Shown piece after piece: positions 34,818-42,862 of a DNA stretch of 64,000 bases; position 1 is the stretch's first letter; every line of letters begins with the position of its first letter. The stretch is from NCBI RefSeq assembly GCF_012927205.1, contig NZ_JABBGC010000002.1, positions 1,054,001 through 1,118,000 on the forward strand, read 5' to 3'. Source of the DNA: Chitinophaga fulva (lineage in GTDB: Bacteria > Bacteroidota > Bacteroidia > Chitinophagales > Chitinophagaceae). Both the position numbers and the translations under genes were made by a program. Below the pieces are notes generated by a model that was given only the letters and a program-made list of their open reading frames with translations, ran no database searches and was not told where the DNA came from.

Positions 34818-35894
34818 ATGAGAAAGGTATTCTTCCTGGTAGCCTTCTTCCTTGTGACAGGTCCTGTTTTGGGACAGTCTTCCAAAGCCGGTCTTTTTAT
34901 CGATTCCTTCGTCACGAAGAACAATTTTAATGGCACTATCCTGCTGGCCAAAAAGAACAAAGCCTGGTATAAAAAGAGTTTCGGCTCAGCCAACTTCCAG
35001 CAGCAGGTACCCAATACCACGGATACCCGGTACAAAATCGCTTCCATCACCAAAGCCTTTACAGCCGTATTGGTCCTACAGCTCTACGAACAAGGCAAAA
35101 TTGACTTAAATAAAACCATCAGTACCTACCTGCCCGATTATAAGGGAGAAGCAGCCAATAAGGTAACAGTCGTACAGCTGCTGAATATGACTTCCGGCAT
35201 CCATAACATGGACGCTGACCTCTCCCTCGAATCAGCGCTGAAACAAGGCATGCCGCAGTATCAACTGCCGCATACCTCCGATGAAATGCTGACACGCTAC
35301 GGCAGCGGCAAGCTGGAAAATGAACCAGGCAAAGTGTGGGATTACAACAACGCCGATTATATCATTCTAGGAAAAATAATTGAGCGTATCACCAGCAAAA
35401 CCTTTGAAGAGCATCTTCAAGCCAATATCCTGCAACCCTTGCTGATGACCAATAGTGGCATCGCCTATCAGCAGAAGATGATCCCCCGCCTTGCGGACAC
35501 CTACTTCTACCGGGAGGATATCAAAGCCATGGTCAATGATCTTCCGGCTTACATGGAAAACTGGTATGCCTCCGGCGCCATGTACTCCACTGTTGATGAT
35601 ATCCTGAAGTTTGCCAATGCGTTGTTTGAAAAGAAACTATTAAAACAGGCCACGCTCGACCTGATGTTCACCTCCGGACTGAGCGAATATGGCTACGGCG
35701 TATGGGTTTACAAGGATTATGACATTCACCACAAGAACTATACTATCATTAAAAGGCCTGGCTCAATTATGGGCGCGCAGGCCATGTTGTTTCATGTGCT
35801 GGAAGAAGGCTCCACGATTATTATCCTTAGTAATACGGCGACTGCCAGTCTGGATGAATTTGCAGCGAAGATAGCTACGCGGATTGTTGAATAA
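34818..35894 (+). CDS. Serine hydrolase of the beta-lactamase/penicillin-binding-protein class (class C-like)
   Basis: A 358-residue secreted protein from the ATG at 34818, where the signal peptide begins (MRKVFFLVAFFLVTGPVLG). The SxxK motif is SITK in YKIASITKAFTAV, and the YxN-like motif is YNNADY. The third motif (usually HxG or KTG) is less clear; RPGSIMG may take its place. Family members include esterases, D-aminopeptidases and class C-type beta-lactamase relatives, so true beta-lactamase activity should not be assumed. It is convergent with the YgiN-like gene 12 bases away. Confidence 0.83.
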   Translation: MRKVFFLVAFFLVTGPVLGQSSKAGLFIDSFVTKNNFNGTILLAKKNKAWYKKSFGSANFQQQVPNTTDTRYKIASITKAFTAVLVLQLYEQGKIDLNKTISTYLPDYKGEAANKVTVVQLLNMTSGIHNMDADLSLESALKQGMPQYQLPHTSDEMLTRYGSGKLENEPGKVWDYNNADYIILGKIIERITSKTFEEHLQANILQPLLMTNSGIAYQQKMIPRLADTYFYREDIKAMVNDLPAYMENWYASGAMYSTVDDILKFANALFEKKLLKQATLDLMFTSGLSEYGYGVWVYKDYDIHHKNYTIIKRPGSIMGAQAMLFHVLEEGSTIIILSNTATASLDEFAAKIATRIVE

Positions 35895-35906
35895 CAATCA
35901 GACTCC

Positions 35907-36194
35907 CTATATTTTCGTGGTCAGGTGAATGGTGGGCGCTTCCTGTAATTTACCTTCCGCCAGACGGCCAAATTCAAGAATATAGGGCTGTTGGTTGTGC
36001 GCATCAAGCCCTTCCTGGTCCTTCCATATTTCATAGAATACAAACAGGTTGTCATCTGCTGTCCCCTGGTGAAGGTCATATTGAATAGCCGCTTCTTCCT
36101 TCCTGGTTTCCGTTACCATACGTTGTAATACAACGGCCACCTCATCGCGATGTTCCGGTTTAGCTTTGATAGTAGCGATCAAATATATACTCAT
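35907..36194 (-). CDS. YgiN-like quinol monooxygenase (ABM domain)
   Basis: A 95-residue antibiotic-biosynthesis-monooxygenase fold protein (MSIYLIATIKAKPEHRDEVAVVL, then ALQYDLHQ-like strand IQYDLHQGTADDNLFVFYEIWKD). Its start overlaps the stop of the MdaB-like gene by four bases. In Escherichia coli, mdaB and ygiN are adjacent and act together on quinones; the conserved pairing supports the same function here, by analogy. Confidence 0.83.
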   Translation of the reverse strand: MSIYLIATIKAKPEHRDEVAVVLQRMVTETRKEEAAIQYDLHQGTADDNLFVFYEIWKDQEGLDAHNQQPYILEFGRLAEGKLQEAPTIHLTTKI

Positions 36195-36802
36195 GACAAT
36201 TGTTTTTTAAAGGTGAATACTTTTTCCAGGTGCAGCAGATAATCCTGCTGATAGTTTTCAATCCGCTCCTGTGTGGCATTTTTTTCCAGGTCATGAAAAT
36301 GGAAACCATCTATTCTGTCCATGCCCACAAACTGGTTCATCTTATGGAAACCGAACAGCACCCCGTCATCTACTGATTTCTGTTCAAAAAATTCGCCCGG
36401 CAGGGTGAAGGCTGTTTCCGGTGCATTCCAGGTAGTGGTGACCATGTATTTTTTACCTTGCATCAATCCACCTGTCCCGTAGTTGATAGCCGGGTTTTTC
36501 CGGCTTCTGCCGTCGCTGGCATACATTCCGTTTTGATGACCGGCAGTGAACACTTCATCGATATATTTTTTTAACTGATTAGGTACCTGGAACCACCAGA
36601 TCGGTGTGTGATAGATGATAACATCTGCCCATTTAAAGTTCTCCACTTCAGCCATCGCATCAAAATCATCGTTAATATTGACGGTGCGATATTCGAATCT
36701 TTTCCGGTCCAGAAACCCCATTGTCCAGCCTGTCAGCGAATCGTTGAACTTTCCGCCAGAGTGTGCGAAGACTTGTCCCGCGTTGATAATGAACACCTTC
36801 AT
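36191..36802 (-). CDS. mdaB: MdaB-type NADPH:quinone oxidoreductase
   Basis: A 203-residue flavodoxin-fold protein. MKVFIINAGQVFAHSGGKFNDSL, VIYHTPIWWFQVPNQLKKYIDEVFTAG and the GGLMQGKKYMVTTTWNAP segment closely fit the MdaB (modulator of drug activity B) family. It uses FAD to reduce quinones by two electrons, avoiding semiquinone radicals. It is the first gene of a two-gene operon with the YgiN-like monooxygenase. It is divergent from the seven-gene cluster at 37072. Confidence 0.88.
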   Translation of the reverse strand: MKVFIINAGQVFAHSGGKFNDSLTGWTMGFLDRKRFEYRTVNINDDFDAMAEVENFKWADVIIYHTPIWWFQVPNQLKKYIDEVFTAGHQNGMYASDGRSRKNPAINYGTGGLMQGKKYMVTTTWNAPETAFTLPGEFFEQKSVDDGVLFGFHKMNQFVGMDRIDGFHFHDLEKNATQERIENYQQDYLLHLEKVFTFKKQLS

Positions 36803-37071
36803 TTCTATAATTTTAATTATTAATGATGCAAATTTCCATCACTTTAATACATCATCAAAATAATTTAAATAGTAGCATTCTATCATAAAAATGATAGTAA
36901 AAAGGACTGCCCGGGATATGATAATGCCCGGATAAAATCTCCTGCTTAACATTTTCAATAATGTTTAATTTATAAATTGCCGCCCTGACCAACCCCGCAC
37001 TATGATTACTATTCAGACAGACGCCTCATTCATCTTTACAGCTATCCGGTACACCAAAAAACAATTGCAAC

Positions 37072-37566
37072 ATGTCAAAGTATAACCTCGAAGCCAGGTA
37101 CTTTGTACTGGAGAATTTACGTAAGCTGGATGATACACTGCTGGATACCCTTTGGCAGCTGTTTACGCAAATCTGCCAATTCTGGCAGACAACCCATACG
37201 CCGGAAGCGATGAAATCCGACTTCCTGATCTTTATTTCCAACCGTATTGAGATCGATGTCAGGTACCTGGCCGAATATGTCAATTATGGAGATGTGATCC
37301 GGGAGCTAACGGAAGAACTGGGAGAAGAAGCTGCCTTTCAAAGGCTGTTTACAGATGCCGCTGCCAATATAACGCCCGCTTTTACCAACCTGGCCAGGGC
37401 GAAGCAGCTCGTGGTCAATGAACTGATCGCCTTAAACCTTGCCCTGGGCGGGTTTAAAGCCTTTGGTGACCCTACCGTAGCGCAAGGCGTACCCATCAAC
37501 TACCCCGGATACATTGGAGGAATGAACCTGAAAGATAATACCCCTTATCGTACAATAGCAGATTAA
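37072..37566 (+). CDS. Unknown protein, first gene of the seven-gene cluster; possible GMC partner
   Basis: A 164-residue protein without a signal peptide. The first 110 residues are helical (LEARYFVLENLRKLDDTLLDTLWQLFTQICQFW). The end is Gly, Pro and Tyr rich (GGFKAFGDPTVAQGVPINYPGYIGGMN). I recognise no domain. It is 2 bases upstream of the GMC oxidoreductase gene. GMC enzymes are often encoded beside a small helper subunit of this size, so a companion-subunit role is plausible but not shown. Confidence 0.8.
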   Translation: MSKYNLEARYFVLENLRKLDDTLLDTLWQLFTQICQFWQTTHTPEAMKSDFLIFISNRIEIDVRYLAEYVNYGDVIRELTEELGEEAAFQRLFTDAAANITPAFTNLARAKQLVVNELIALNLALGGFKAFGDPTVAQGVPINYPGYIGGMNLKDNTPYRTIAD

Positions 37567-37568
37567 TC

Positions 37569-39215
37569 ATGCAAACAGAAATTGTGGTCATCGGCTCCGG
37601 TGTAGCCGCCACCGCCCTGGTAACCAAAATATTGGCCGGCAGGCCCCATACAGCCATTACCGTACTGGAAGCAGGCGGGAAAATAAAGATGCGTGATTTT
37701 GCGCTTTATCAAAACTATCTGATCACTAACAAGCTTCCCTTCGACAACCAGAATATTTATGACTCCTGCCATGACCTGTCTTATCCCGACAGAGACAGAC
37801 CAGGAGAAAATAAATTTGAAGGGGACACAGAAATTCCGATGACAGGCGCCCGCGCCTTTCTGTATGGAGGATCCACTGTACACTGGGGCGGCTGGGCTTT
37901 CCGTTTAAAACCGGAAGATTTCCACCTGCGTACCAGCCTGGAAAACAAAGGCGTCACCGCCGGAGATGTGATCGACTGGCCGGTCGATTATCATGAAATG
38001 GAGCCTTATTACCACGAAGCGGAACACTTTATCGGCGTTTCCGGCGATTCTGAAGACGCCACCACGCCCAGGTCCGGAAAGTATCCTTTCCAGGCATTTC
38101 CATTTACCCTGGAAGACGGGCTTTTTATTGATGCCTTTAAAAAATTCGCTGAACCAGTCAGTTATTCGCATTTGCCGATAGCCCGCTATGGCGATACACA
38201 CGCTAATAACAGCCATGGCCCCTGTCATACTACCGGGCTATGCAAATACTGTCCGTTCGGGGCGCGGTTTGCCGCAGCCAACAACCTCGACGACCTGGTG
38301 CAATCTGCCCGCTATCCGCATCTCCAGGTCCTGACGAATGTCATCGCAGATGAAATACTGATGGACAGCAAATCACATGCTACTGGTGTAAAGTATCTCA
38401 ACAAAAAGAAAGGCGCCTGGGAAACCATTCAGGCAACCATTATCATCAATGCTTCCGGCGCTATCGAAGGTCCCAAATTGTTGCAACGCTCCGCATTGAA
38501 CTGGTGGAAAAACGGGATCGGCAATGACAACGACCTGGTGGGCAGGTTCCTCATTTCACATCCCTACTTTTTTTTCAAAGCGGTACTACCCGGCAACCCG
38601 CAAATGCTCCAGCCGGAAATGGGTTTTCCTACATTGGTATCACGTCATTACGACAGTCCGGCTGAACAACATAAAGGGAAATTCGTCCTTATCAATCCCC
38701 CTACTTCCCCTAAGGTGAACCTGGTCCGCTCCGCTACCAGTGGCAAAACAAGAGCGGAAATCATCAAATCCATTCAAACCAATACCACCGTTCAGCTACA
38801 GGGCATGATAGAAGTCTTCAGCGATCGCAGCAACCGCGTGGAAAACACAGAAAAGAAAAACAGGTTTGGCATGCGGGAGACAAAAATTACTTTCTCCAAA
38901 AGCAAAGATTTTGATACCAGGATGAAAGAAGTGGCTACCGTTGCTCAAACCATCTTCGGTCATATGAATGCAGTAGACCCCGGAACAGAAAACCCCATTT
39001 CCTGGCGGGCCGATCATGCGGCTTGTACCACCAGGATGAGCCATACTCCTGAAGACGGCGTAGTAGACCGCGACCTGAGAGTACACGGCACTTCAAACAT
39101 ATACATGTGTTCCAATGCCGTCTTTTCTTCACTGGGCGCCGTCAATCCTACCCTCACCCTTACCGCCCTGTCCTTAAGGCTCGGCAGTCATTTACTCCAT
39201 CAATTAAATGCTTAG
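37569..39215 (+). CDS. GMC-family FAD-dependent oxidoreductase
   Basis: A 548-residue flavoprotein with no signal peptide. The FAD motif is IVVIGSGVAATALV (residues 5-18). A Cys pair lies in TGLCKYCPFGARFAAANNL, and IIINASGAIEGPKLLQRS is the typical mid-domain block. The C-terminal GMC domain reads HAACTTRMSHTPEDGVVDRDLRVHGTSNIYMCSNAVF and ends NPTLTLTALSLRLG. The family oxidises alcohols, sugars or related CH-OH groups. It sits between an unknown small protein (2 bases upstream) and the ferritin-like gene (12 bases downstream), which suggests an oxidative step in a shared pathway. Confidence 0.88.
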   Translation: MQTEIVVIGSGVAATALVTKILAGRPHTAITVLEAGGKIKMRDFALYQNYLITNKLPFDNQNIYDSCHDLSYPDRDRPGENKFEGDTEIPMTGARAFLYGGSTVHWGGWAFRLKPEDFHLRTSLENKGVTAGDVIDWPVDYHEMEPYYHEAEHFIGVSGDSEDATTPRSGKYPFQAFPFTLEDGLFIDAFKKFAEPVSYSHLPIARYGDTHANNSHGPCHTTGLCKYCPFGARFAAANNLDDLVQSARYPHLQVLTNVIADEILMDSKSHATGVKYLNKKKGAWETIQATIIINASGAIEGPKLLQRSALNWWKNGIGNDNDLVGRFLISHPYFFFKAVLPGNPQMLQPEMGFPTLVSRHYDSPAEQHKGKFVLINPPTSPKVNLVRSATSGKTRAEIIKSIQTNTTVQLQGMIEVFSDRSNRVENTEKKNRFGMRETKITFSKSKDFDTRMKEVATVAQTIFGHMNAVDPGTENPISWRADHAACTTRMSHTPEDGVVDRDLRVHGTSNIYMCSNAVFSSLGAVNPTLTLTALSLRLGSHLLHQLNA

Positions 39216-39227
39216 GCCTCTTTACAT

Positions 39228-40280
39228 ATGAATCTGCAAGACCAACTGTTACCTCTCAAAGAAAAGCTGCAAAAGGCCATCGAGCTGGAACTGGCCACCA
39301 TCCCCCCCTACCTGACCGCTTTATTCAGCATGCGTCCCGGCAGTAATGCCATGGCCTCTTCTATCATCAGGAGTGTGGTCATGGAAGAAATGCTGCATAT
39401 GCTGCTGGCAGGCAACCTGCTTTCGGCTGTAGGCGGCAATGTGAAACTGGGAAAGGATAACATCCCTGTATATCCCGTTCAGATGGAATTTCAGGGGAAA
39501 CAGTTTAAAAACAGGCAGTTCGATATACACCTGGCAGCCTTCAGCCAGGACACGATCAACGTGTTCCTTCAGATAGAACTGCCGGACGGATGGGCAGTCG
39601 CTCCACTCGAATTTGACAAAATCACGGTACCCGGTCTCACTATCGGGGAGTTTTACCGGGGCATAAAAGAAGACCTCATGGATCTCTGTAAAACCTATGG
39701 AGAACAAAACGTATTTACCGGTAAAAAAGAAAACCAGATATCAGAAGAATATTTCTGGCGTGGTGGCGGCACCCCGATCGTGATTACGAGCCTCGGTACT
39801 GCTTCTGCCGCGATAGACCTCATCATAGAACAAGGGGAAGGCACCACCGAGCCCATTGCGGTAAAAGCCTTTAACTTCTCCACCACCGATGAGGTGCCGC
39901 ACTATTTCCGTTTCAACGAAATCTACCACGGCCGGTTGTACACCCCGCAGGACGATCCGCATCTTCCGCCTACCGGGAATGTTATAGACATCGACTATAA
40001 CGCTATCTTCCCCATTAAAACCAGTTGTAAAAGCAGTGATCTGCTACAGTTCCCGGCTCTCAGTTATCTCAACAACCTCTTCAACACCAATTACGCTACC
40101 ATGCTCTCTCAGCTGGAGGAAGGCTTTAACGGCAATCCTGCGGCTTTTTATACCGCTATCCTGAATGGCATGCATAAACTATCCCCCCTGGCTTACAACC
40201 TTGTACAGTTGCCTATTCCCGGCGACCCTCAGGGACGTCATGCAGCCCCCAGCTTCGAATGGCATCGTGATCACGAATAA
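39228..40280 (+). CDS. VioB-type ferritin-like protein (iminophenyl-pyruvate dimer synthase-like domain)
   Basis: A 350-residue protein. The N-terminal half is a ferritin-like di-metal helical domain: AIELELATIPPYLTALFSM carries the first Glu ligands and VVMEEMLHMLLAGNLLSAVGG the ExxH motif, matching the Pfam Ferritin-like family that includes VioB of violacein synthesis. The C-terminal half (PHYFRFNEIYHGRLY, SYLNNLFNTNYATMLSQLEEGF) also follows this family. VioB couples indole-derived imines; other members have unknown roles. Here, beside GMC and cupin genes, an oxidative natural-product step is inferred. No amino-acid oxidase (VioA) or other vio genes are visible. Confidence 0.82.
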   Translation: MNLQDQLLPLKEKLQKAIELELATIPPYLTALFSMRPGSNAMASSIIRSVVMEEMLHMLLAGNLLSAVGGNVKLGKDNIPVYPVQMEFQGKQFKNRQFDIHLAAFSQDTINVFLQIELPDGWAVAPLEFDKITVPGLTIGEFYRGIKEDLMDLCKTYGEQNVFTGKKENQISEEYFWRGGGTPIVITSLGTASAAIDLIIEQGEGTTEPIAVKAFNFSTTDEVPHYFRFNEIYHGRLYTPQDDPHLPPTGNVIDIDYNAIFPIKTSCKSSDLLQFPALSYLNNLFNTNYATMLSQLEEGFNGNPAAFYTAILNGMHKLSPLAYNLVQLPIPGDPQGRHAAPSFEWHRDHE

Positions 40281-40292
40281 CAATTTACCCTT

Positions 40293-40826
40293 ATGAATAA
40301 AATTTACCGTATTGAAAATGGCGTAGTCGTGCCAGACGGCACCACTGTTTATGAAATCATAGGCCCCATACAATCCAAACTGGCCAGGCTTCCCATCATA
40401 GATGCAGAAAGCCTTGCCTACGGAGAGCTGGACCCCGGCGAAAAATCGCATGTGCATGTTCACCCCATTATCACCCATCTTACCTGGGTGGTGTCCGGCA
40501 CTCTTACGGTAGGCATGAAAGATGCCGCCAGCAACGACATGTATTACATAGAAGTAAAAGAACGGGAGACCGTCCTGACACAGCCCGGCACCTTTTTTCA
40601 ATTGATCAACAACAGCGACAAACAATGCCAGGTGTTATACATCGTTGCACCTGCGTTTATTTTTGAAGTGAACGAACAGGGCGAGGTATTATACAACGAC
40701 CAGATCGTGCTGGACCTCAGCTGGGACCAGCTCAGGCAGCAGCATTGGCAGATACCCGAATTACAGGACATCGCAAAAATCACAGCCGCCAGAGAAGCAT
40801 CATTGCAGCGGTTAAAACAAAAATAA
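40293..40826 (+). CDS. Cupin-domain protein
   Basis: A 177-residue protein with one cupin barrel. The first metal motif is GEKSHVHVHPIITHLTWVVSGTLTVGM (several His ligands plus the conserved Gly). The second includes QPGTFFQLINNSDKQCQVLYIVAP, where the usual second His is replaced by Gln, so metal binding may rest on the first motif. The C-terminal 50 residues form a helical tail (WDQLRQQHWQIPELQDIAK). A dioxygenase, isomerase or sensing role is possible. It is 12 bases after the ferritin-like gene and 7 before the next unknown gene. Confidence 0.82.
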   Translation: MNKIYRIENGVVVPDGTTVYEIIGPIQSKLARLPIIDAESLAYGELDPGEKSHVHVHPIITHLTWVVSGTLTVGMKDAASNDMYYIEVKERETVLTQPGTFFQLINNSDKQCQVLYIVAPAFIFEVNEQGEVLYNDQIVLDLSWDQLRQQHWQIPELQDIAKITAAREASLQRLKQK

Positions 40827-40833
40827 ATGACCT

Positions 40834-41232
40834 ATGGGAAGCATGATAGAAATAAACGACACCCTGGTGATCTCCACAGAGCAGGGCTTTCCGGATACTG
40901 TCCTCGACCTGGGAAAACATATAAAAGAGCCGGTAACCATTGACCAGGTAAGCGGAAAGATATTTTCCTTTTATAAAAAAGAACGCGCGAGGATTTACCA
41001 GAGCGATCCCGTACGGGTATACCTGGTACAGTATATCAACGGGAAATGGTTGTTCTGGGGAAAGATATACATACAGTCACAGCGCATCGACAAAAAACTG
41101 GACGCGCAGGGCAACTGGAAAGCAGACGACTGGGAGACCAGCGGAACTTTTATCATCACTGATCTTTACGAACCCGCTTATCAGCAGGAGTTTACCAAAA
41201 GAGAATCACCCGCAGGCAAAAGTTATTTCTAA
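40834..41232 (+). CDS. Unknown protein of the seven-gene cluster
   Basis: A 132-residue protein of no recognised family. An ATG three codons in (40843) is a possible alternative start. The middle reads FYKKERARIYQSDPVRVYLVQYINGKWLFWGKIYIQSQRID, a set of beta-strands with many aromatic residues suggesting a small beta-barrel or lipocalin-like fold. No signal peptide. It lies 7 bases after the cupin gene and 13 before the S8 protease gene, so it belongs to the operon. Confidence 0.75.
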   Translation: MGSMIEINDTLVISTEQGFPDTVLDLGKHIKEPVTIDQVSGKIFSFYKKERARIYQSDPVRVYLVQYINGKWLFWGKIYIQSQRIDKKLDAQGNWKADDWETSGTFIITDLYEPAYQQEFTKRESPAGKSYF

Positions 41233-41245
41233 ACAAACAACGGTC

Positions 41246-42862
41246 ATGGATTCTTTTATATTAAAGAGAGGCAACTCAACTATTCAGCTTGATAAAAGCG
41301 AAGACCAGATAGCATTACGCCCGGACAAAGCGACGGACCTGGCTGCTGCCATGCCCGCGCTGGGTGGCGACCTGGAATGGTCCGACACCAACAAAAAGCT
41401 CGGCGGCTTTCATCTGATCAATATCAAAGGCGCCGAAAATATCGACAGAACACTGGACCAGTTGCGCGAACATGAAATGATAGCCACCGGCTCTCATGTA
41501 TATCATACACCCCAAAGCCAGGTACCTTATGTCCCTACCGGTAAACTCACGTTACGCTTCACTCCTGATACCAACGATGCCACCAAACAAGCCATCCTGG
41601 ACACCTACAAGCTGATGGTCGTAACATCGAGGGTAAAGGAAAATGCAGCCGGGAATAAACAGGAAACGTTTATTGTTGCCGTTACGCCCGACTCCATGAA
41701 CCCCTTGAAGGTAGCCTATGAGTTACAGCATCATGACAACATCCTGCTGGCAGAGCCGGACCTGTCCACCCCGGGGAAACTGGCCCAGTTTGATTTGCCC
41801 GGTGATCCGCTTTTTAAGGAACAGTGGCACCTGCAGAATTCAGGCGTTCAGTTTGGCAGCAGTCTCGGGCTCAAAGCAGGTGCAGATGCACGGGTGGTAG
41901 AGGCCTGGCAGAAAATGCAGTCACTGGGAAGCCCCGACTGCATCGTTGCTATCATCGACGATGGATTTGATCTCACTCATCCCGACCTGGGAGGAAACGG
42001 TAAGGTCGTGGCCCCATGGGATTTCCAGACACAATCGCCCGACCCTTCCCCCCGAAAGAAAACACCTTTCGATGGTGACTATCACGGTACCGCCTGTGCC
42101 GGGCTCGCACTGGGAAACAGCAACAACGAAGGCATAACAGGTGTTGCTCCCTCCTGCAGGCTGATGCCCATCAGATGGAGCGAAAACATCAACGACGACA
42201 ATATAGAAGCCTGGTTTAACTACGCCGCTCAAAATGGCGCATGGGTGATCAATTGCAGCTGGGGCGCCTCCCCCGCCTATTATGTTTTATCCACCAGGCA
42301 ACTGGAAGTGATCGAAGACTGCGCCCGTAACGGCCGTAACGGATTGGGCTGCGTCATCATTTTTGCAGCAGGCAATGCTAACACCGATATCAACGATCCT
42401 CAGCAGGAATCCGTAAACGGCTTCGCCATTCATCCGGACGTCATCGCCGTAGCAGCATCCACCAGCAGGGATGAACGGGCCGGTTACTCAAATTATGGCA
42501 GGGAAATATCAGTGTGCGCCCCTACCGACGGACAAGGAGGCCGTGGCCTGCTGACCACTGACGTAAGAGGCACGTTTATATTCCAGGGTATTGAATACGC
42601 AGCCGGCTACGATGCCGGCGACTACACCAAGATATTTGGCGGCACTTCCGGCGCCGCCCCTGTGGTAGCCGGAGTATGCGCCCTGATGCTTTCTCACAAC
42701 CCGCGACTGAAAGCTTCCGATGTGAAACAAATCCTGCAACTGTCATCCCGCCGTATCGGCAACGCTACCGACTATACGAACGGCCATTCTGTATTTTACG
42801 GCTACGGTTGCGTGAATGCTGCCGCGGCGATCGATATCACCTCAAACCACCCCTACGCATGA
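41246..42862 (+). CDS. S8 subtilisin-family protease without signal peptide
   Basis: A 538-residue subtilase with the full triad: Asp238 (IVAIIDDGFDLTHPDL), His280 (DYHGTACAG) and Ser468 (FGGTSGAAPVVAG), with oxyanion Asn377 (FAAGN). Residues about 1-185 form an N-terminal region with a propeptide-like segment (GKLTLRFTPDTNDATKQAI through NILLAEPDL), probably an inhibitor domain. No signal peptide or T9SS domain is visible, which is unusual for this family. The gene ends inside the start of the nuclease gene (four-base ATGA overlap), so the two are translationally coupled. Confidence 0.9.
   Translation: MDSFILKRGNSTIQLDKSEDQIALRPDKATDLAAAMPALGGDLEWSDTNKKLGGFHLINIKGAENIDRTLDQLREHEMIATGSHVYHTPQSQVPYVPTGKLTLRFTPDTNDATKQAILDTYKLMVVTSRVKENAAGNKQETFIVAVTPDSMNPLKVAYELQHHDNILLAEPDLSTPGKLAQFDLPGDPLFKEQWHLQNSGVQFGSSLGLKAGADARVVEAWQKMQSLGSPDCIVAIIDDGFDLTHPDLGGNGKVVAPWDFQTQSPDPSPRKKTPFDGDYHGTACAGLALGNSNNEGITGVAPSCRLMPIRWSENINDDNIEAWFNYAAQNGAWVINCSWGASPAYYVLSTRQLEVIEDCARNGRNGLGCVIIFAAGNANTDINDPQQESVNGFAIHPDVIAVAASTSRDERAGYSNYGREISVCAPTDGQGGRGLLTTDVRGTFIFQGIEYAAGYDAGDYTKIFGGTSGAAPVVAGVCALMLSHNPRLKASDVKQILQLSSRRIGNATDYTNGHSVFYGYGCVNAAAAIDITSNHPYA

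Noticed and set aside
34818..35894. A beta-lactamase resistance gene
   Set aside because: SxxK and YxN-like motifs are shared by many esterases and peptidases, and the third motif is not clear.
39228..40280. A violacein-type pathway
   Set aside because: Only a VioB-like domain is present; no VioA, VioC, VioD or VioE-like gene is nearby, so the product is not violacein.
42676..42858. Extended N-terminus of the S1/P1 nuclease
   Set aside because: This part overlaps the catalytic end of the S8 protease in another frame; the overlap-coupled ATG at 42859 fits the operon.
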